A DNA stretch of 64,000 bases, from positions 62,001 through 126,000 of the forward strand of contig NZ_FOGY01000008.1 in NCBI RefSeq assembly GCF_900111345.1, given 5' to 3'. The notes below the pieces were generated by a model. The model was not told where the DNA came from and did not search any database. It worked only from the letters and a program-made list of their open reading frames with translations. Origin of the DNA: Psychrobacillus sp. OK032. GTDB lineage: Bacteria > Bacillota > Bacilli > Bacillales_A > Planococcaceae. Position numbers and translations under genes: made by a program. Of the stretch, positions 30,631 through 39,988 are shown in pieces; position 1 is the first letter of the stretch; every line of letters begins with the position of its first letter.

Positions 30631-32046
30631 TTATGAATGCAATAGTTCATCTAATTTAATTTTCCAATCTATTTCTTCACTTTTTTCTGACAGTTGTTTT
30701 CTGTCAACTAGTATTTCTTGTAAAGGTAGTGAACACTTGGAGCAGCAATGCTTAGGACGATTCGTTAATTGTTCATCAAAGTAATGCAACAGTTGCTCTC
30801 TTATGCACACTCCATTTTGCAACATCGTATATAAGCCCTGAATTTCAGTCCATTTCTTTTGTTTAATCGTTTGAAACAATCGTGTAGTCTCTTGTTCTGT
30901 TAACTCTTCTTTCCAATAATCCAATATTCTAGCTGTTGTTTCTGGTAATTGTAATTGTATGTTATTAGACTCATATGCGAGCCGAATATCCGCTTCTTCG
31001 GGGAAATCTTGCATCGCAACATAAAACGCTTGTTCCACATCCGTTGCTGTAAATAGTAAGGAAGCAATAGACTGCGCTCCGTCCCGAGCAGCTCTTCCTA
31101 CTTCCTGCATATAGCTCGCTATGGATGTCGGAATATGGTCATGTATGATTTGTCGTATATTATCTTTATGTATTCCCATCCCAAAAGCATTCGTTGCGCA
31201 TATCCACTCCAACTGTCCTTGTTGAAACTGTTGCTGGACTAAAATACGATCATCTTGATCCATTTTGGCATGATAATAAGCAACTCGAATACCTCTTTTT
31301 TGTAATTCATGCGCATACATCTCTGTTTTTTTTCGCGACTGCGTATATAGAATACCTGGGCCACTAGTAGAGGTGATTCTGCCGAGGATCCAGGCAAGCT
31401 TTTCTTGTGCATTTTTTACCTCAATCGCCTCATAAGCAATTGTAGGTCGATCAAGGGAATGGATATACTCATATGGCTCTCTCATTAATAACGTATCTTT
31501 TATATCATGCACCACATTAGTTGTTGCCGTAGCAGTTAACGCGAGGACATTTGTTTGTCGGTAATGTTGTAGCCATTTAGCGATTCGTAAATAGTCCGGT
31601 CGAAAATCAAATCCCCATTGGGAAATACAATGCGCTTCATCCGCCACAATATAGGCAATACGTATATCGGAAAGTGCATGATTAAAACGCTCATTTTGCA
31701 ACATTTCCGGGGAAGTAAATATAAATTTATAGGATGATAAATTTCGGAAAGCCATCTCTTTTTGCTCAAAGGATAAAAAAGAGTTAATCGCAACAACACG
31801 TTTTTCTCCCAACATTTTCAATTGCTCCACTTGATCTTGCATTAAAGATAGTAAAGGTGAAACAATGACGACAGAACCTTCCATTAAATACCCCGGCAAT
31901 TGGTATAACAAAGATTTCCCCATACCAGTTGGTAATATCGCAACGACATCTTGTCCCGCTATGACGTGTTCAATTATTTCTTTTTGCCCTTCCCTAAATG
32001 AATCGTAACCAAATTTACGTGTTAATACTTCAGTCAACTTATCCAT
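30631..32046 (-). CDS. recQ: RecQ-family ATP-dependent DNA helicase (short form)
   Basis: 471 residues, 3'-5' DNA helicase of the short RecS/YpbC form lacking the HRDC domain. Walker A LPTGMGKSLLYQLP near 37-50, DEAH box ADEAHCISQWGFDFRPDY, motif VI EVGRAARDG, and a C-terminal cysteine cluster HCCSKC for zinc. Its start overlaps the ypbB end by 8 bases. The symbol follows the family; B. subtilis calls this locus recS. Confidence 0.92.
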   Translation of the reverse strand: MDKLTEVLTRKFGYDSFREGQKEIIEHVIAGQDVVAILPTGMGKSLLYQLPGYLMEGSVVIVSPLLSLMQDQVEQLKMLGEKRVVAINSFLSFEQKEMAFRNLSSYKFIFTSPEMLQNERFNHALSDIRIAYIVADEAHCISQWGFDFRPDYLRIAKWLQHYRQTNVLALTATATTNVVHDIKDTLLMREPYEYIHSLDRPTIAYEAIEVKNAQEKLAWILGRITSTSGPGILYTQSRKKTEMYAHELQKRGIRVAYYHAKMDQDDRILVQQQFQQGQLEWICATNAFGMGIHKDNIRQIIHDHIPTSIASYMQEVGRAARDGAQSIASLLFTATDVEQAFYVAMQDFPEEADIRLAYESNNIQLQLPETTARILDYWKEELTEQETTRLFQTIKQKKWTEIQGLYTMLQNGVCIREQLLHYFDEQLTNRPKHCCSKCSLPLQEILVDRKQLSEKSEEIDWKIKLDELLHS

Positions 32047-33073
32047 TTATTTCTTCTCCTTTAGTTAACGCTAATCTAATTTGAAAATAACTTAAATCAG
32101 GAATTTCCTCGCGAATTATTTTTAACTTTTTCGTTTGTCGTTCCTGCGCAATTTGCAATACTTGTTGTATCTGTTCATCTGATATAAAAGAACCGACCGG
32201 AAAATTTGGATTTACTGAAACAATTTCAATGACATGGTCTTCTATTGTATTTCTCTTCAAAAAACGCATGCGCGCTACTTCTTCGATCGTATATCCTTTT
32301 TCAAATAATTTACTTGTTTTATTAGCAGAATCGGTTAACGGAGTTTGTACATATATATCCTTCGTTAATGCGTGGAAATCCGGGTATTTCTCTTCGGTAA
32401 TCTCATTTAATAGAATATGTAAGCATTCGATGAATAAAAACTTTACATCCAACACGGTGATATGATGGTGGCTAGCAAGTTGCTCCCAAGTTAGCCCACT
32501 ATTTTTGTACCCGCTTAAACGGTAAACAAACAAATTACGATGGATTTCTAGTAACTGAGTGTTTTCAAGTAAATGAAATAATTGCTTTTTGAAATTCGCC
32601 ACAAAAGTTTTCGATTGAAAGTCTCTTTCATGTAAAAAAGCTTTGACAAAATGATGGATTTCATTATTTTTTTGAACAGGTACAAACTTTTTTTCATTCC
32701 CTTGAAATTGGGATAGGGTCTGAACGATCAATTCAACTCGTCCCCAAAAGATAAATTCATTTCCACGGAGTATCCATCCATTATAAAAAGGACGTCTTAC
32801 CGATACTATTTGGTGCAAACCTTTTTCTGTAATAGCTATCATAGATTCATTCATAATGATGAAGCCTTCTGCATGAAGCTTCATTATTTCTTCCTCATAT
32901 GTTTCTTTTGCTAGTTTTGGATATAAACTAAAGTAAGGATGAAGTTGAAAATATGTCACATCTTGAATCGTTTGACCAGATTTTTTCCCTTTTAGTAAAT
33001 AATAAGGTGCAGTAGATGACCTTTCTCCTTGAAATTTGTGTATAATTAATAACAGTAATTGTTGAAAATACAA
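32039..33073 (-). CDS. ypbB: YpbB-like helix-turn-helix protein
   Basis: 344 residues. N-terminal part resembles YpbB (HKFQGERS, LLKGKKSGQTIQDV); the C-terminal part is a helicase-associated helix-turn-helix domain (GYTIEEVARMRFLKRNTIEDH near 260). Start is a TTG at 33073 with GAGGG 7 bases ahead; reading farther upstream would cross the ferredoxin promoter. Coupled to recQ by overlap, so it probably works with the helicase; no activity is established. Confidence 0.85.
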   Translation of the reverse strand: MYFQQLLLLIIHKFQGERSSTAPYYLLKGKKSGQTIQDVTYFQLHPYFSLYPKLAKETYEEEIMKLHAEGFIIMNESMIAITEKGLHQIVSVRRPFYNGWILRGNEFIFWGRVELIVQTLSQFQGNEKKFVPVQKNNEIHHFVKAFLHERDFQSKTFVANFKKQLFHLLENTQLLEIHRNLFVYRLSGYKNSGLTWEQLASHHHITVLDVKFLFIECLHILLNEITEEKYPDFHALTKDIYVQTPLTDSANKTSKLFEKGYTIEEVARMRFLKRNTIEDHVIEIVSVNPNFPVGSFISDEQIQQVLQIAQERQTKKLKIIREEIPDLSYFQIRLALTKGEEING

Positions 33074-33104
33074 TGGAAATCCCTCACATATTAAAGTATT
33101 TTGG

Positions 33105-33133
33105 TTGAAATGTAACGAGAATATCTTTAGAAT
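33105..33133 (+). promoter_or_regulatory. Sigma-A-type promoter of fer
   Basis: TTGAAA at 33105-33110, a 17-bp spacer, and TAGAAT at 33128-33133, 52 bases before the fer start codon. Confidence 0.65.
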
Positions 33134-33181
33134 GAATAAGATAGCAGATTCGTGAAAGCAGATATAAAGGAGAGAATTTAA

Positions 33182-33433
<252 letters not shown>

Positions 33434-33449
33434 TATTTTAAACCAATAA

Positions 33450-33495
33450 AGAATGTGTAAGGTGCTGAGGACCCTTACACGTTCTTTTCTTTTTT
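33450..33495 (+). terminator. Terminator after fer
   Basis: Plus-strand arms AAGAATGTGTAAGG and CCTTACACGTTCTT, then TTCTTTTTT. Confidence 0.88.
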
Positions 33496-33534
33496 CTAAA
33501 AAAATTCGGCAATGAATTTTTGTTCGTCAATATA

Positions 33535-33574
33535 TAAAAAAGGTTATTTCTCCTAAATCAGAGAAATAACCTTT
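33535..33574 (-). terminator. Terminator after ribU
   Basis: Minus-strand arms AAAGGTTATTTCTC and GAGAAATAACCTTT, then TTTT; 5 bases past the ribU stop. Confidence 0.88.
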
Positions 33575-33578
33575 AATT

Positions 33579-34172
33579 TTAATTTATTTTTGCAGCACCA
33601 AATGAATGTGAAACTTTATCAAGTAACGGCTTCATTCGTTTGAATAAAACAATCATGACAATTGCTACTAATATACCTTTTATAAGATTAAACGGTAAAA
33701 TACCGAAAATGATAGAATTGAATAATGCTGTCCCAGTTTCCATTGGGAAATTTAAGAAATAAGCATACATTGGTAAGAATACATAATAGTTTAATACACT
33801 CATCCCAATTGCCATCGAAATCGTTCCACAAGCTAGCCCGTACGCAATTCCTTTTGACGATGTAGCTTTACGGTAGATTAGATAAACTGGTGTTAAAAAC
33901 AAAATACTTGTTACAAAGTTCGCCATATGTCCTACTGGAACACCTGTCGGACTACCTGCGAACAACCAATCTAAGACGTTTTTCAAAAATGCCACAAGAA
34001 TACCGGCTAGTGGCCCCATTGTGATGGCTGCTATTAGTGCTGGAATATCACTAAAATCGACCTTTAAAAAAGCTGGTAACGCTGGTAATGGAAATGCAAG
34101 AAGCATTAATACAAAAGAAATACTACTCAACATAGCGATTGCGATTAGCATACGCGTCTTACCTTTTAACAT
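33579..34172 (-). CDS. ribU: Riboflavin ECF-transporter substrate-binding subunit RibU
   Basis: 197 residues, about six membrane helices. S component that binds riboflavin in the membrane and works with the shared EcfAA'T module (not in this window). The family segment FLKVDFSDIPALIAAITMGP and conserved GPLAGILVAFLKNVLDWLF-type helix are visible. ATG at 34172 has AAGGAGAGAGG upstream; the longer frame to 34223 lacks a site. An FMN riboswitch lies in its leader. Confidence 0.93.
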   Translation of the reverse strand: MLKGKTRMLIAIAMLSSISFVLMLLAFPLPALPAFLKVDFSDIPALIAAITMGPLAGILVAFLKNVLDWLFAGSPTGVPVGHMANFVTSILFLTPVYLIYRKATSSKGIAYGLACGTISMAIGMSVLNYYVFLPMYAYFLNFPMETGTALFNSIIFGILPFNLIKGILVAIVMIVLFKRMKPLLDKVSHSFGAAKIN

Positions 34173-34330
34173 AAAATCCTCTCTCCTTTTGCGATTCACT
34201 CCACAAGAAGAAAGGTTCAGCACGTTTTCTCTTACTCAAAAAATCCCTTAAGCTATTACTAGGCTTAAAGGAGTAAAAGGTACACTTAAACAAGCGTATC
34301 CGTATTAGAGTATACGAAAAACGACTGCAC

Positions 34331-34466
34331 CTTCACCTTCTCCCATCCAGACTGTACTGTCGGCTTTGGAATTTAACCAAATCAACCTTAACTTAACGGC
34401 TCGCGGGCTTAAGAAACTAGTTTCTAATACCGCCGGTCGGGAATTTCACCCTGCCCCGAAGATGAA
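34331..34466 (-). ncRNA. FMN riboswitch (RFN element) in the ribU leader
   Basis: Minus-strand sequence carries the RFN signature: TTCGGGGCAGGGTGAAATTC, CCGACCGGCGGT, AAGCCCGCGAGC, and the closing GACAGTACAGTCTGGATGGG with AGAAGG. It would switch ribU off when FMN is abundant. An imperfect hairpin near 34290-34312 (CGTATACTCTAATACG) may belong to the expression platform, but it lacks a clear T-run. Confidence 0.96.
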
Positions 34467-34808
34467 TCAATATTTTATTGTCCTTCAAGTTTTATCTTGA
34501 ATTAAATACATCTTATCAAAGTTTCATATGTAATGCAATACAGTTGCTCAAAAAACATTTAATACATATTGTTTTACTATGTATTATACTTACATAACAT
34601 AAAACAAACGCGCAATCTCCCACTACTAATGAGCATATAACAACCAATCCAACTACAAGAACAAAAGCGCAATCGCTTGTCTCTTACTCGATATAGCAAA
34701 TTGGAATGACGCACGTAATAGGGATACTGCGCGGCATAAGCTTTAGATAGTACCCGCAAGCTTTTGCGTAAGCCGCACTAAGGCGAAAAATATCCGCTAG
34801 ATTGGTTT

Positions 34809-34905
34809 TGTCGCGTTCAGCAAGGGCTATGTCGCTTTCGAGATAGGTTTTGTCGTGTTCGAAGGGTAGTTTGTCGCGTTCACAGCATGTTATGTCTCGT
34901 TCAAC
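34809..34905. repeat. 21-bp-phased array (core TGTCGCGTTC)
   Basis: Cores GTCGCGTTC, GTCGCTTTC, GTCGTGTTC, GTCGCGTTC and GTCTCGTTC begin at 34810, 34831, 34852, 34873 and 34894: five copies, all 21 bp apart, with unrelated bases between. Read on the minus strand the period gives a seven-residue ERDK-type repeat, but that frame has no ribosome site or homologue I recognise. Followed by TGGATTTTATTTTTAA and then element A copy 4. The stretch 34500-34800 is AT-rich and holds no gene. Confidence 0.85.
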
Positions 34906-34986
34906 CATTTATTGGATTTTATTTTTAAAAAATACTACATAAGATTTAATTTAAAACAGTGACGCTGAGTAGTTAGCAATTTTCAT

Positions 34987-35178
34987 GGATTGGAGCGGAA
35001 GGGCGGCGACTCCTGCGGAGGCCAACAGGATGTTGGTCACGAAGGCGTTGCCACACGATGTGGCGCACTTAGCATTCGTTCCTCTGTTGAGACAGATGAA
35101 ACATCGTAGGCGAACGCGCAGCGTCGGCGATGGTTCATCGCTCACCCGGCGGAAAGCGTCCGCCCTGCAGCGGAAATC
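34987..35178. repeat. GC-rich palindromic element (family A, copy 4, reverse orientation)
   Basis: About 192 bp from GGATTGGAGCGGAAGGGCGG to GCGTCCGCCCTGCAGCGG. It has type B hairpins CCAAC/GTTGG and CCACA/TGTGG and the central GATGAAACATCG / CGATGGTTCATC arms. The stretch from here to the rsiX terminator has no other feature. Confidence 0.87.
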
Positions 35179-35300
35179 TAGCGGTAACTTTCTTTACGAC
35201 GCAGTATCCCTATATCAAATACTAGATAAAAAGTGCCATACCTTATGTTACTTTAAATAAGCTATCAACATGTCTAAATTTTTATAGTTACCTAGGAAAG

Positions 35301-35346
35301 AAAAAATGCGTGGAAGTAATGAACAAGTCATTAATTCCACGCATTT
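35301..35346 (-). terminator. Terminator after rsiX
   Basis: Minus-strand arms AAATGCGTGGAATTAATGAC and CATTACTTCCACGCATTT, then TTTTC; 12 bases past the rsiX stop. Confidence 0.88.
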
Positions 35347-35357
35347 CATAACATAAT

Positions 35358-36584
35358 TTAATCATTACTCATAATAAACCCATTCGGTCCAAGCGGTATT
35401 CGAAGAGGTAACGTTAAATCGAATTCTTCCCACTGTTGTTGCACTACATTTTCTACCTTCACTTCTTTTCCGAAGCTTGCGGCAGTTAATGCAAATGCTT
35501 CTAAAAGCCTAGTTGCTGCAGATGGATCTAACGCTTCTAAATCGAGCGGCTCATCAAATCGAATGACTGCCACACCATTCTGCTCCGTAGATATATACGT
35601 AACATTTGGAGGAATAACAGAAGTGTATAAATCATTTCCTGCATCTTTCATCGCAGTAAATGCTTCGGAGATAGAGTCGTTAGAATTACCAAAACTAGGA
35701 GATAAATAATCCTCGCCATTATTGGCATGGTAAATATAATAATTGTAGTGTCCTAGTCGACCGGGCAATTTCCGAGGCTCCGTTAATGTTCCAGCTTGAT
35801 CCCATTCTAATGGTGTGCCGTCTTCATTTACAGAAATAATGGTATCAAAATCAGTAAATATTTCATTCAAAGATTGGCCATAAGTTGTCGTAGTTCCTGA
35901 AGCCCTATCGTATCCATGGTCCTTTGGTAAATAATGCTTTAATTGTTTTTCTTGAGCAATAAAATGCCCTTTATATGGATGATATTCCATGAATCCTAAC
36001 GCTTCTTCATCAATCTGGCTCGCATATCGTTCATACAACTGCAAACTGGTCGGGGTTACCCCTACGAAATCAGCTTCTATTCGTTCTTTCGGAATAATAA
36101 TAGAAATAGGAACGGATAATGCATTTTCGATTAGTGAAAAATGAAAAACGGTACCTCCATTAACACTCTCTTCATAAACAGAAGTAGTTTTATGGAGTGG
36201 GATCAACTCTATCGTCGGATCTAACATCTTCGTCATTATGGTTATTTCATTTGCCTGACCGGCTGCTGCACTTTCTTCTTTTGCATCCATGGTATTCAAA
36301 CTTTCTGTTGGTTCAGCGGTATCGGTAGACATCGAAGTTTCTTCTTGATTTGTATAGGAAGAAACAAGGAAAGTTAGGAGTAGAATAGCTGCAACGGAAA
36401 CGATAAAAGGCATCCATTTCGAGAATGATACGGCAATTGTTTTTCTTTTTTCTTCCTTGACTTGAGCTTCAATTTCTATTTTTACCCGATTATACACTTC
36501 CTCTTTTGAACGATGATCTGTTAATTTGGGCATGTTTTTTAATAGCTCATCAACTGTTTCTTCTTCTTTTTCTATTTCACTCAT
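35358..36584 (-). CDS. rsiX: Anti-sigma factor, RsiX type
   Basis: 408 residues: acidic N-terminal cytoplasmic part that should bind the sigma factor, one membrane helix at about 58-76, and a large extracytoplasmic domain rich in beta structure with a second duplicated-looking region. Start overlaps the sigX end by 8 bases, the usual sign of a cognate pair. B. subtilis rsiX sits at this place and has similar length. How the signal is sensed is not evident. Confidence 0.85.
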   Translation of the reverse strand: MSEIEKEEETVDELLKNMPKLTDHRSKEEVYNRVKIEIEAQVKEEKRKTIAVSFSKWMPFIVSVAAILLLTFLVSSYTNQEETSMSTDTAEPTESLNTMDAKEESAAAGQANEITIMTKMLDPTIELIPLHKTTSVYEESVNGGTVFHFSLIENALSVPISIIIPKERIEADFVGVTPTSLQLYERYASQIDEEALGFMEYHPYKGHFIAQEKQLKHYLPKDHGYDRASGTTTTYGQSLNEIFTDFDTIISVNEDGTPLEWDQAGTLTEPRKLPGRLGHYNYYIYHANNGEDYLSPSFGNSNDSISEAFTAMKDAGNDLYTSVIPPNVTYISTEQNGVAVIRFDEPLDLEALDPSAATRLLEAFALTAASFGKEVKVENVVQQQWEEFDLTLPLRIPLGPNGFIMSND

Positions 36585-37113
36585 GATGAACGGTACCCTC
36601 CTTTTCTTTCGCAGATAATCGTTCTCGAAGTGCTTTTATCGCACGATGTTGCGTTGTCTTCACTTTCCCTTCTGTCCAACTTAAAACTTGTGCTGTTTCT
36701 GCAATCGAAAGCTCTTGGAAATAACGCATAATGATGACCATTTTTTGATCACCTGTGCAATCGTCAAGAGCTACTAGTAATGTTTTCATTTCATCATTAA
36801 GCAATACCGAATCCTCTGGTAACATTTCGGAAGAGGGAAGCTGCATGGTCTCCCAGTCGAATGATTCAAACAATCGTTTCTTTCGCACTGCTTGTTTCCT
36901 AAAATGATCAATCGCCACATTTTTGGCGATGGAAAATAACCAGGTTTTTTCCGAACTCTTTCCTTCGAATTTACTGTAAGCCCTTAACACCCGTACATAT
37001 ACTTCTTGGACCAAGTCTTCCGCAGTCTGCCTATTTTTTACTAAATAAATAAGAAACTGAAAAACGTCTTGATGATAGCTATCATACAAGCGGTGGAAAA
37101 CGGAGTCATTCAT
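36577..37113 (-). CDS. sigX: ECF RNA polymerase sigma factor, SigX type
   Basis: 178 residues. Region 2 (LVKNRQTAEDLVQEVYVRVL, KTWLFSIAKNVAIDHFRKQ) and region 4 (MRYFQELSIAETAQVLSWTE, GKVKTTQHRAIKALRE) are clear. In B. subtilis sigma-X controls envelope charge genes and lies directly after resE, as here. GGGGGGAG precedes the ATG. Autoregulation is likely but a sigma-X promoter was not identified. Confidence 0.9.
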   Translation of the reverse strand: MNDSVFHRLYDSYHQDVFQFLIYLVKNRQTAEDLVQEVYVRVLRAYSKFEGKSSEKTWLFSIAKNVAIDHFRKQAVRKKRLFESFDWETMQLPSSEMLPEDSVLLNDEMKTLLVALDDCTGDQKMVIIMRYFQELSIAETAQVLSWTEGKVKTTQHRAIKALRERLSAKEKEGTVHHE

Positions 37114-37166
37114 AAGCTCCCCCCGTTCTTTTAATTAGTCGTTTCATGTACTGTTTTGTTTCACTT

Positions 37167-38945
37167 TTAAAGGTTTAAAGGTAATTTTATAATGAATGTT
37201 GTTCCAACCCCAACTTCACTTTCTACAGATAAACTACCATCATGACGCTCGACAATATTTTTGGCAATTGCAAGGCCTAGACCTGTTCCGCTTTTCCCTC
37301 TAGTTCTCGCCTTATCCGCTTTATAAAAACGTTCGAACACATATGGTAAATCTTCTTTTGGAATCCCGTATCCAGTGTCTTTTACTTCAATCATTATATG
37401 TCCGGCTGCTTCGGTTAAGTTTACCGTCACAGAACCGTCCTTAGGGGTATGTCGAAGGGCATTATCGATTAGATTTGTAAGTACTTGCTCCATACGGTCC
37501 TCGTCCAGTTGCAAATGAATCGTCTCCGATAAAGTATGCTCAAAATACAAACGTATATTTTTTTCTTTTGCGATTTGATCAAACTTTAGCGTAATACGCT
37601 CAATTGTTGGTAGGACAGAAACTTCTTCCTTATAAATACTTAAATAACCGGATTCTAAACGAGCTAAATCTAGCAATTCTGTTACTAATCTTCCCATTCG
37701 TTTAGATTCATCATATATTACGCGAATTATTTCATTTTTGTCTTCTTCTGTCGTAACTACTTCATCTATAATGGCCTCACTATACCCTTGAAGCATCGAA
37801 ATTGGTGTTCTAAGCTCATGTGAGACATTCGCGATAAAGTCTGAACGCATCTTATCTAAACGATGCTGTTCGGTCATATCTCGCAAGACTACAACAGCTC
37901 CACGAACCGCTTCTTTACTATAAAGTAGGCTAATGGAAACGGAAAAATAGAATCCTTTGATTTCTAATTCTTCATCAATCTCTTCTTCTAAATGAAATAC
38001 ATGATCGAGTAAGTCGTATAACTCAGCAGGTAAATTAGAGTTATCGGCTGTTTCATTGTTTGCATACCATTTTTGAATTAGACTATCCGCTTGGGGATTA
38101 CTGACAAGAACAGTCAAGTCTTTATTAAATGTAATGACTGCATCCGTCATCGATGTAAGAATACTCGAAAGCTGCTCTTTTTCTTGATTGATCACTTCTA
38201 CATGGTGTTTCAACTGACTTCCCATTCGATTAAAAGCAGAACTTAGTTCACCAATTTCATCTTTTTGAACATAAGGAACTTTTGTTTCGAAATTTCCTTT
38301 CGCAAGCTCTGATGCTGCTTCTCGCATGGAACGAAGGGGAGAAGTAATTCTTGAAGATAAAAAGAATGAGAACATTGTCGTAAGTAATAATGCGATAAAA
38401 CCAGATAAAAAGACAATTCGAGTAGTATGATTAGAAGTCTTATTAACTACTTCTAAGCTTTGATAAATAAATACCGCCCCATGTATTTCTTTATCCGATT
38501 CTAAAGGAGAGGCAAGGATAATATAGTTCTCCATTCGATTTTCTTCGGTCATCGAGGGCATAAGCATCTTTTTAATAATCGTTTCATTTGTCCTATATAT
38601 ATTCGTTAAGTCTTTGTCTTTCAATAATTTTTCTTGAAATACCTCTTTGTTTAATCCTTCATGGACCGATAAAAATACAGACTCCGCATTTCGCACAATC
38701 AACGCGCTTGTTTCCGCTCCAAGAATGTTTTGAATAATTTGCATAGAGTCTTCTATTTGATCATATTGCTCCACTATTTTCCCTATGGTCGCGGCTTCCT
38801 GTCTAAGCGACTCTTCTGCTTGTTCTGTATGGAAGTTTTCCAAAAACTCTAACATTAAGACAGTGATGATAAACAGCACAAATAAGACGAGAAGCAATAT
38901 GGTTCCCCATAGCTTCCCGACAACACTATTCCAAATTCTATTCAT
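37167..38945 (-). CDS. resE: Sensor histidine kinase ResE
   Basis: About 592 residues: membrane helices near 10-32 and 180-200 around an extracytoplasmic domain, HAMP, a PAS domain, HisKA with the H-box NVSHELRTPISMLQGYSE, and HATPase with LIDNALRHTPKDG, DTGYGIPKEDLP and GKSGTGLGLAIAKN. Senses low oxygen or redox state and phosphorylates ResD in Bacillus. The ATG at 38945 overlaps the resD stop; a TTG at 38957 is an alternative start. Confidence 0.94.
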   Translation of the reverse strand: MNRIWNSVVGKLWGTILLLVLFVLFIITVLMLEFLENFHTEQAEESLRQEAATIGKIVEQYDQIEDSMQIIQNILGAETSALIVRNAESVFLSVHEGLNKEVFQEKLLKDKDLTNIYRTNETIIKKMLMPSMTEENRMENYIILASPLESDKEIHGAVFIYQSLEVVNKTSNHTTRIVFLSGFIALLLTTMFSFFLSSRITSPLRSMREAASELAKGNFETKVPYVQKDEIGELSSAFNRMGSQLKHHVEVINQEKEQLSSILTSMTDAVITFNKDLTVLVSNPQADSLIQKWYANNETADNSNLPAELYDLLDHVFHLEEEIDEELEIKGFYFSVSISLLYSKEAVRGAVVVLRDMTEQHRLDKMRSDFIANVSHELRTPISMLQGYSEAIIDEVVTTEEDKNEIIRVIYDESKRMGRLVTELLDLARLESGYLSIYKEEVSVLPTIERITLKFDQIAKEKNIRLYFEHTLSETIHLQLDEDRMEQVLTNLIDNALRHTPKDGSVTVNLTEAAGHIMIEVKDTGYGIPKEDLPYVFERFYKADKARTRGKSGTGLGLAIAKNIVERHDGSLSVESEVGVGTTFIIKLPLNL

Positions 38946-39654
38946 TGATAACTTCAAACTTGTAGCCTACCCCCCACACAGTCACAATCATTTTCGCAGA
39001 CTTTTCAGATACTCTATTTAACTTTTCGCGTAAACGTTTCACATGTGTGTCAACTGTTCTTAAATCACCAAAGAAATCATAATGCCACACTTCTTTTAAT
39101 AATTGCTCCCGATCGAATACTTTATCAGGTGCCTTTGCCAAGAAGTATAGTAATTCATATTCTTTTGGTGTCAAACTCACTTCTACCCCATCGGCAGTAA
39201 CACGATGCGCATCATGATCGATTGTCAGATGTGGGAACACAACGATATCTTTCGATGAGGACATTCCTTGTACAGGCGAAAGAGCAACAGAACGTTTCAA
39301 AAGTGCTTTAACACGAAGTACAACTTCTCTTGGACTAAAAGGTTTCACGATATAATCGTCTGCTCCTAGTTCAAAGCCTTCTACGCGATTAGCTTCTTCC
39401 CCTTTTGCTGTTAACAAAATAATAGGAGTTTCTTTATGTGTGCGTAACTCGGTCATCATTTCTATCCCGTCTTTTTCGGGCATCATAATATCTAATAATA
39501 TGCAATTATATTCATTTTCTAGCGCAAGTTGTAGAGCGACTTCACCATTCTCTGCTTCTTCTACTTCGTATCCTTCTCTTTCTAAATACATTTTTAATAA
39601 ACGACGGATTCGTTCCTCATCGTCAACTACTAATAGTTTAATCATTTCAGACAT
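38938..39654 (-). CDS. resD: Response regulator ResD
   Basis: 238 residues, OmpR family: receiver with phospho-acceptor aspartate in ILLDIMMPEKDG and a winged-helix DNA-binding domain (LTPKEYELLYFLAKAPDKVF, VDTHVKRLREKL). Activates respiration genes including ctaA and the resABC genes in B. subtilis. ATG at 39654 with GAAGGG upstream. Separated from resC by a terminator, so it has its own promoter here. Confidence 0.95.
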   Translation of the reverse strand: MSEMIKLLVVDDEERIRRLLKMYLEREGYEVEEAENGEVALQLALENEYNCILLDIMMPEKDGIEMMTELRTHKETPIILLTAKGEEANRVEGFELGADDYIVKPFSPREVVLRVKALLKRSVALSPVQGMSSSKDIVVFPHLTIDHDAHRVTADGVEVSLTPKEYELLYFLAKAPDKVFDREQLLKEVWHYDFFGDLRTVDTHVKRLREKLNRVSEKSAKMIVTVWGVGYKFEVINE

Positions 39655-39715
39655 AATATCAGACCCTTCTATCAACTTCTACTATATATTGTACAATTAG
39701 TTATGCCAAATTGAA

Positions 39716-39758
39716 AGAAAAGCCCTTACCTCTTTATTGGGAGATAAGAGCTTTTCTA
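39716..39758 (-). terminator. Terminator downstream of resC
   Basis: Minus-strand arms AGAAAAGCTCTTATC and GGTAAGGGCTTTTCT, then TTCAATTT. Lies 230 bases after the resC stop, on the far side of a hairpin-rich repeat, and isolates resABC from resDE. Confidence 0.78.
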
Positions 39759-39779
39759 ATTATCTAGCTTTTAGAGCAT

Positions 39780-39965
39780 CACCCTTTTAGGGTCAAATGT
39801 GAAAAAGCTGCTCTTGGTCCCGCATATGCGGGTTATGTCTGCTTCGCCACAGGATATGGCATACTTTGCAGACCTACCTCAGCCCCATTTGCCTGTCGTG
39901 GGCTACTATGCGAGTCCAATAAGTCGTTGAGACACAATGTCGTGACCTTAGGACTTACTCTACTA
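39780..39965. repeat. Hairpin module region (family B, diverged)
   Basis: Contains GGTCCCGCATATGCGGGTTA, GCCACAGGATATGGCATAC, TTTGCAGACCTACCTCAGCC and GTTGAGACACAATGTCGTGA, which share parts with the module at 48.2 kb (TGCAGACATGACC, AGGGGTAGGTCTGC). It lies between the resC stop and its terminator, so it would be transcribed. Confidence 0.6.
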
Positions 39966-39988
39966 ACATAGACGCTTACGCATTTCTA

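Noticed and set aside
34684-34908. Minus-strand frame encoding an ERDK-type seven-residue repeat over the 34.8-kb array
   Set aside because: The seven-residue period is the 21-bp DNA period seen in translation. No ribosome site, no family, and similar frames over the other arrays are broken by stops.
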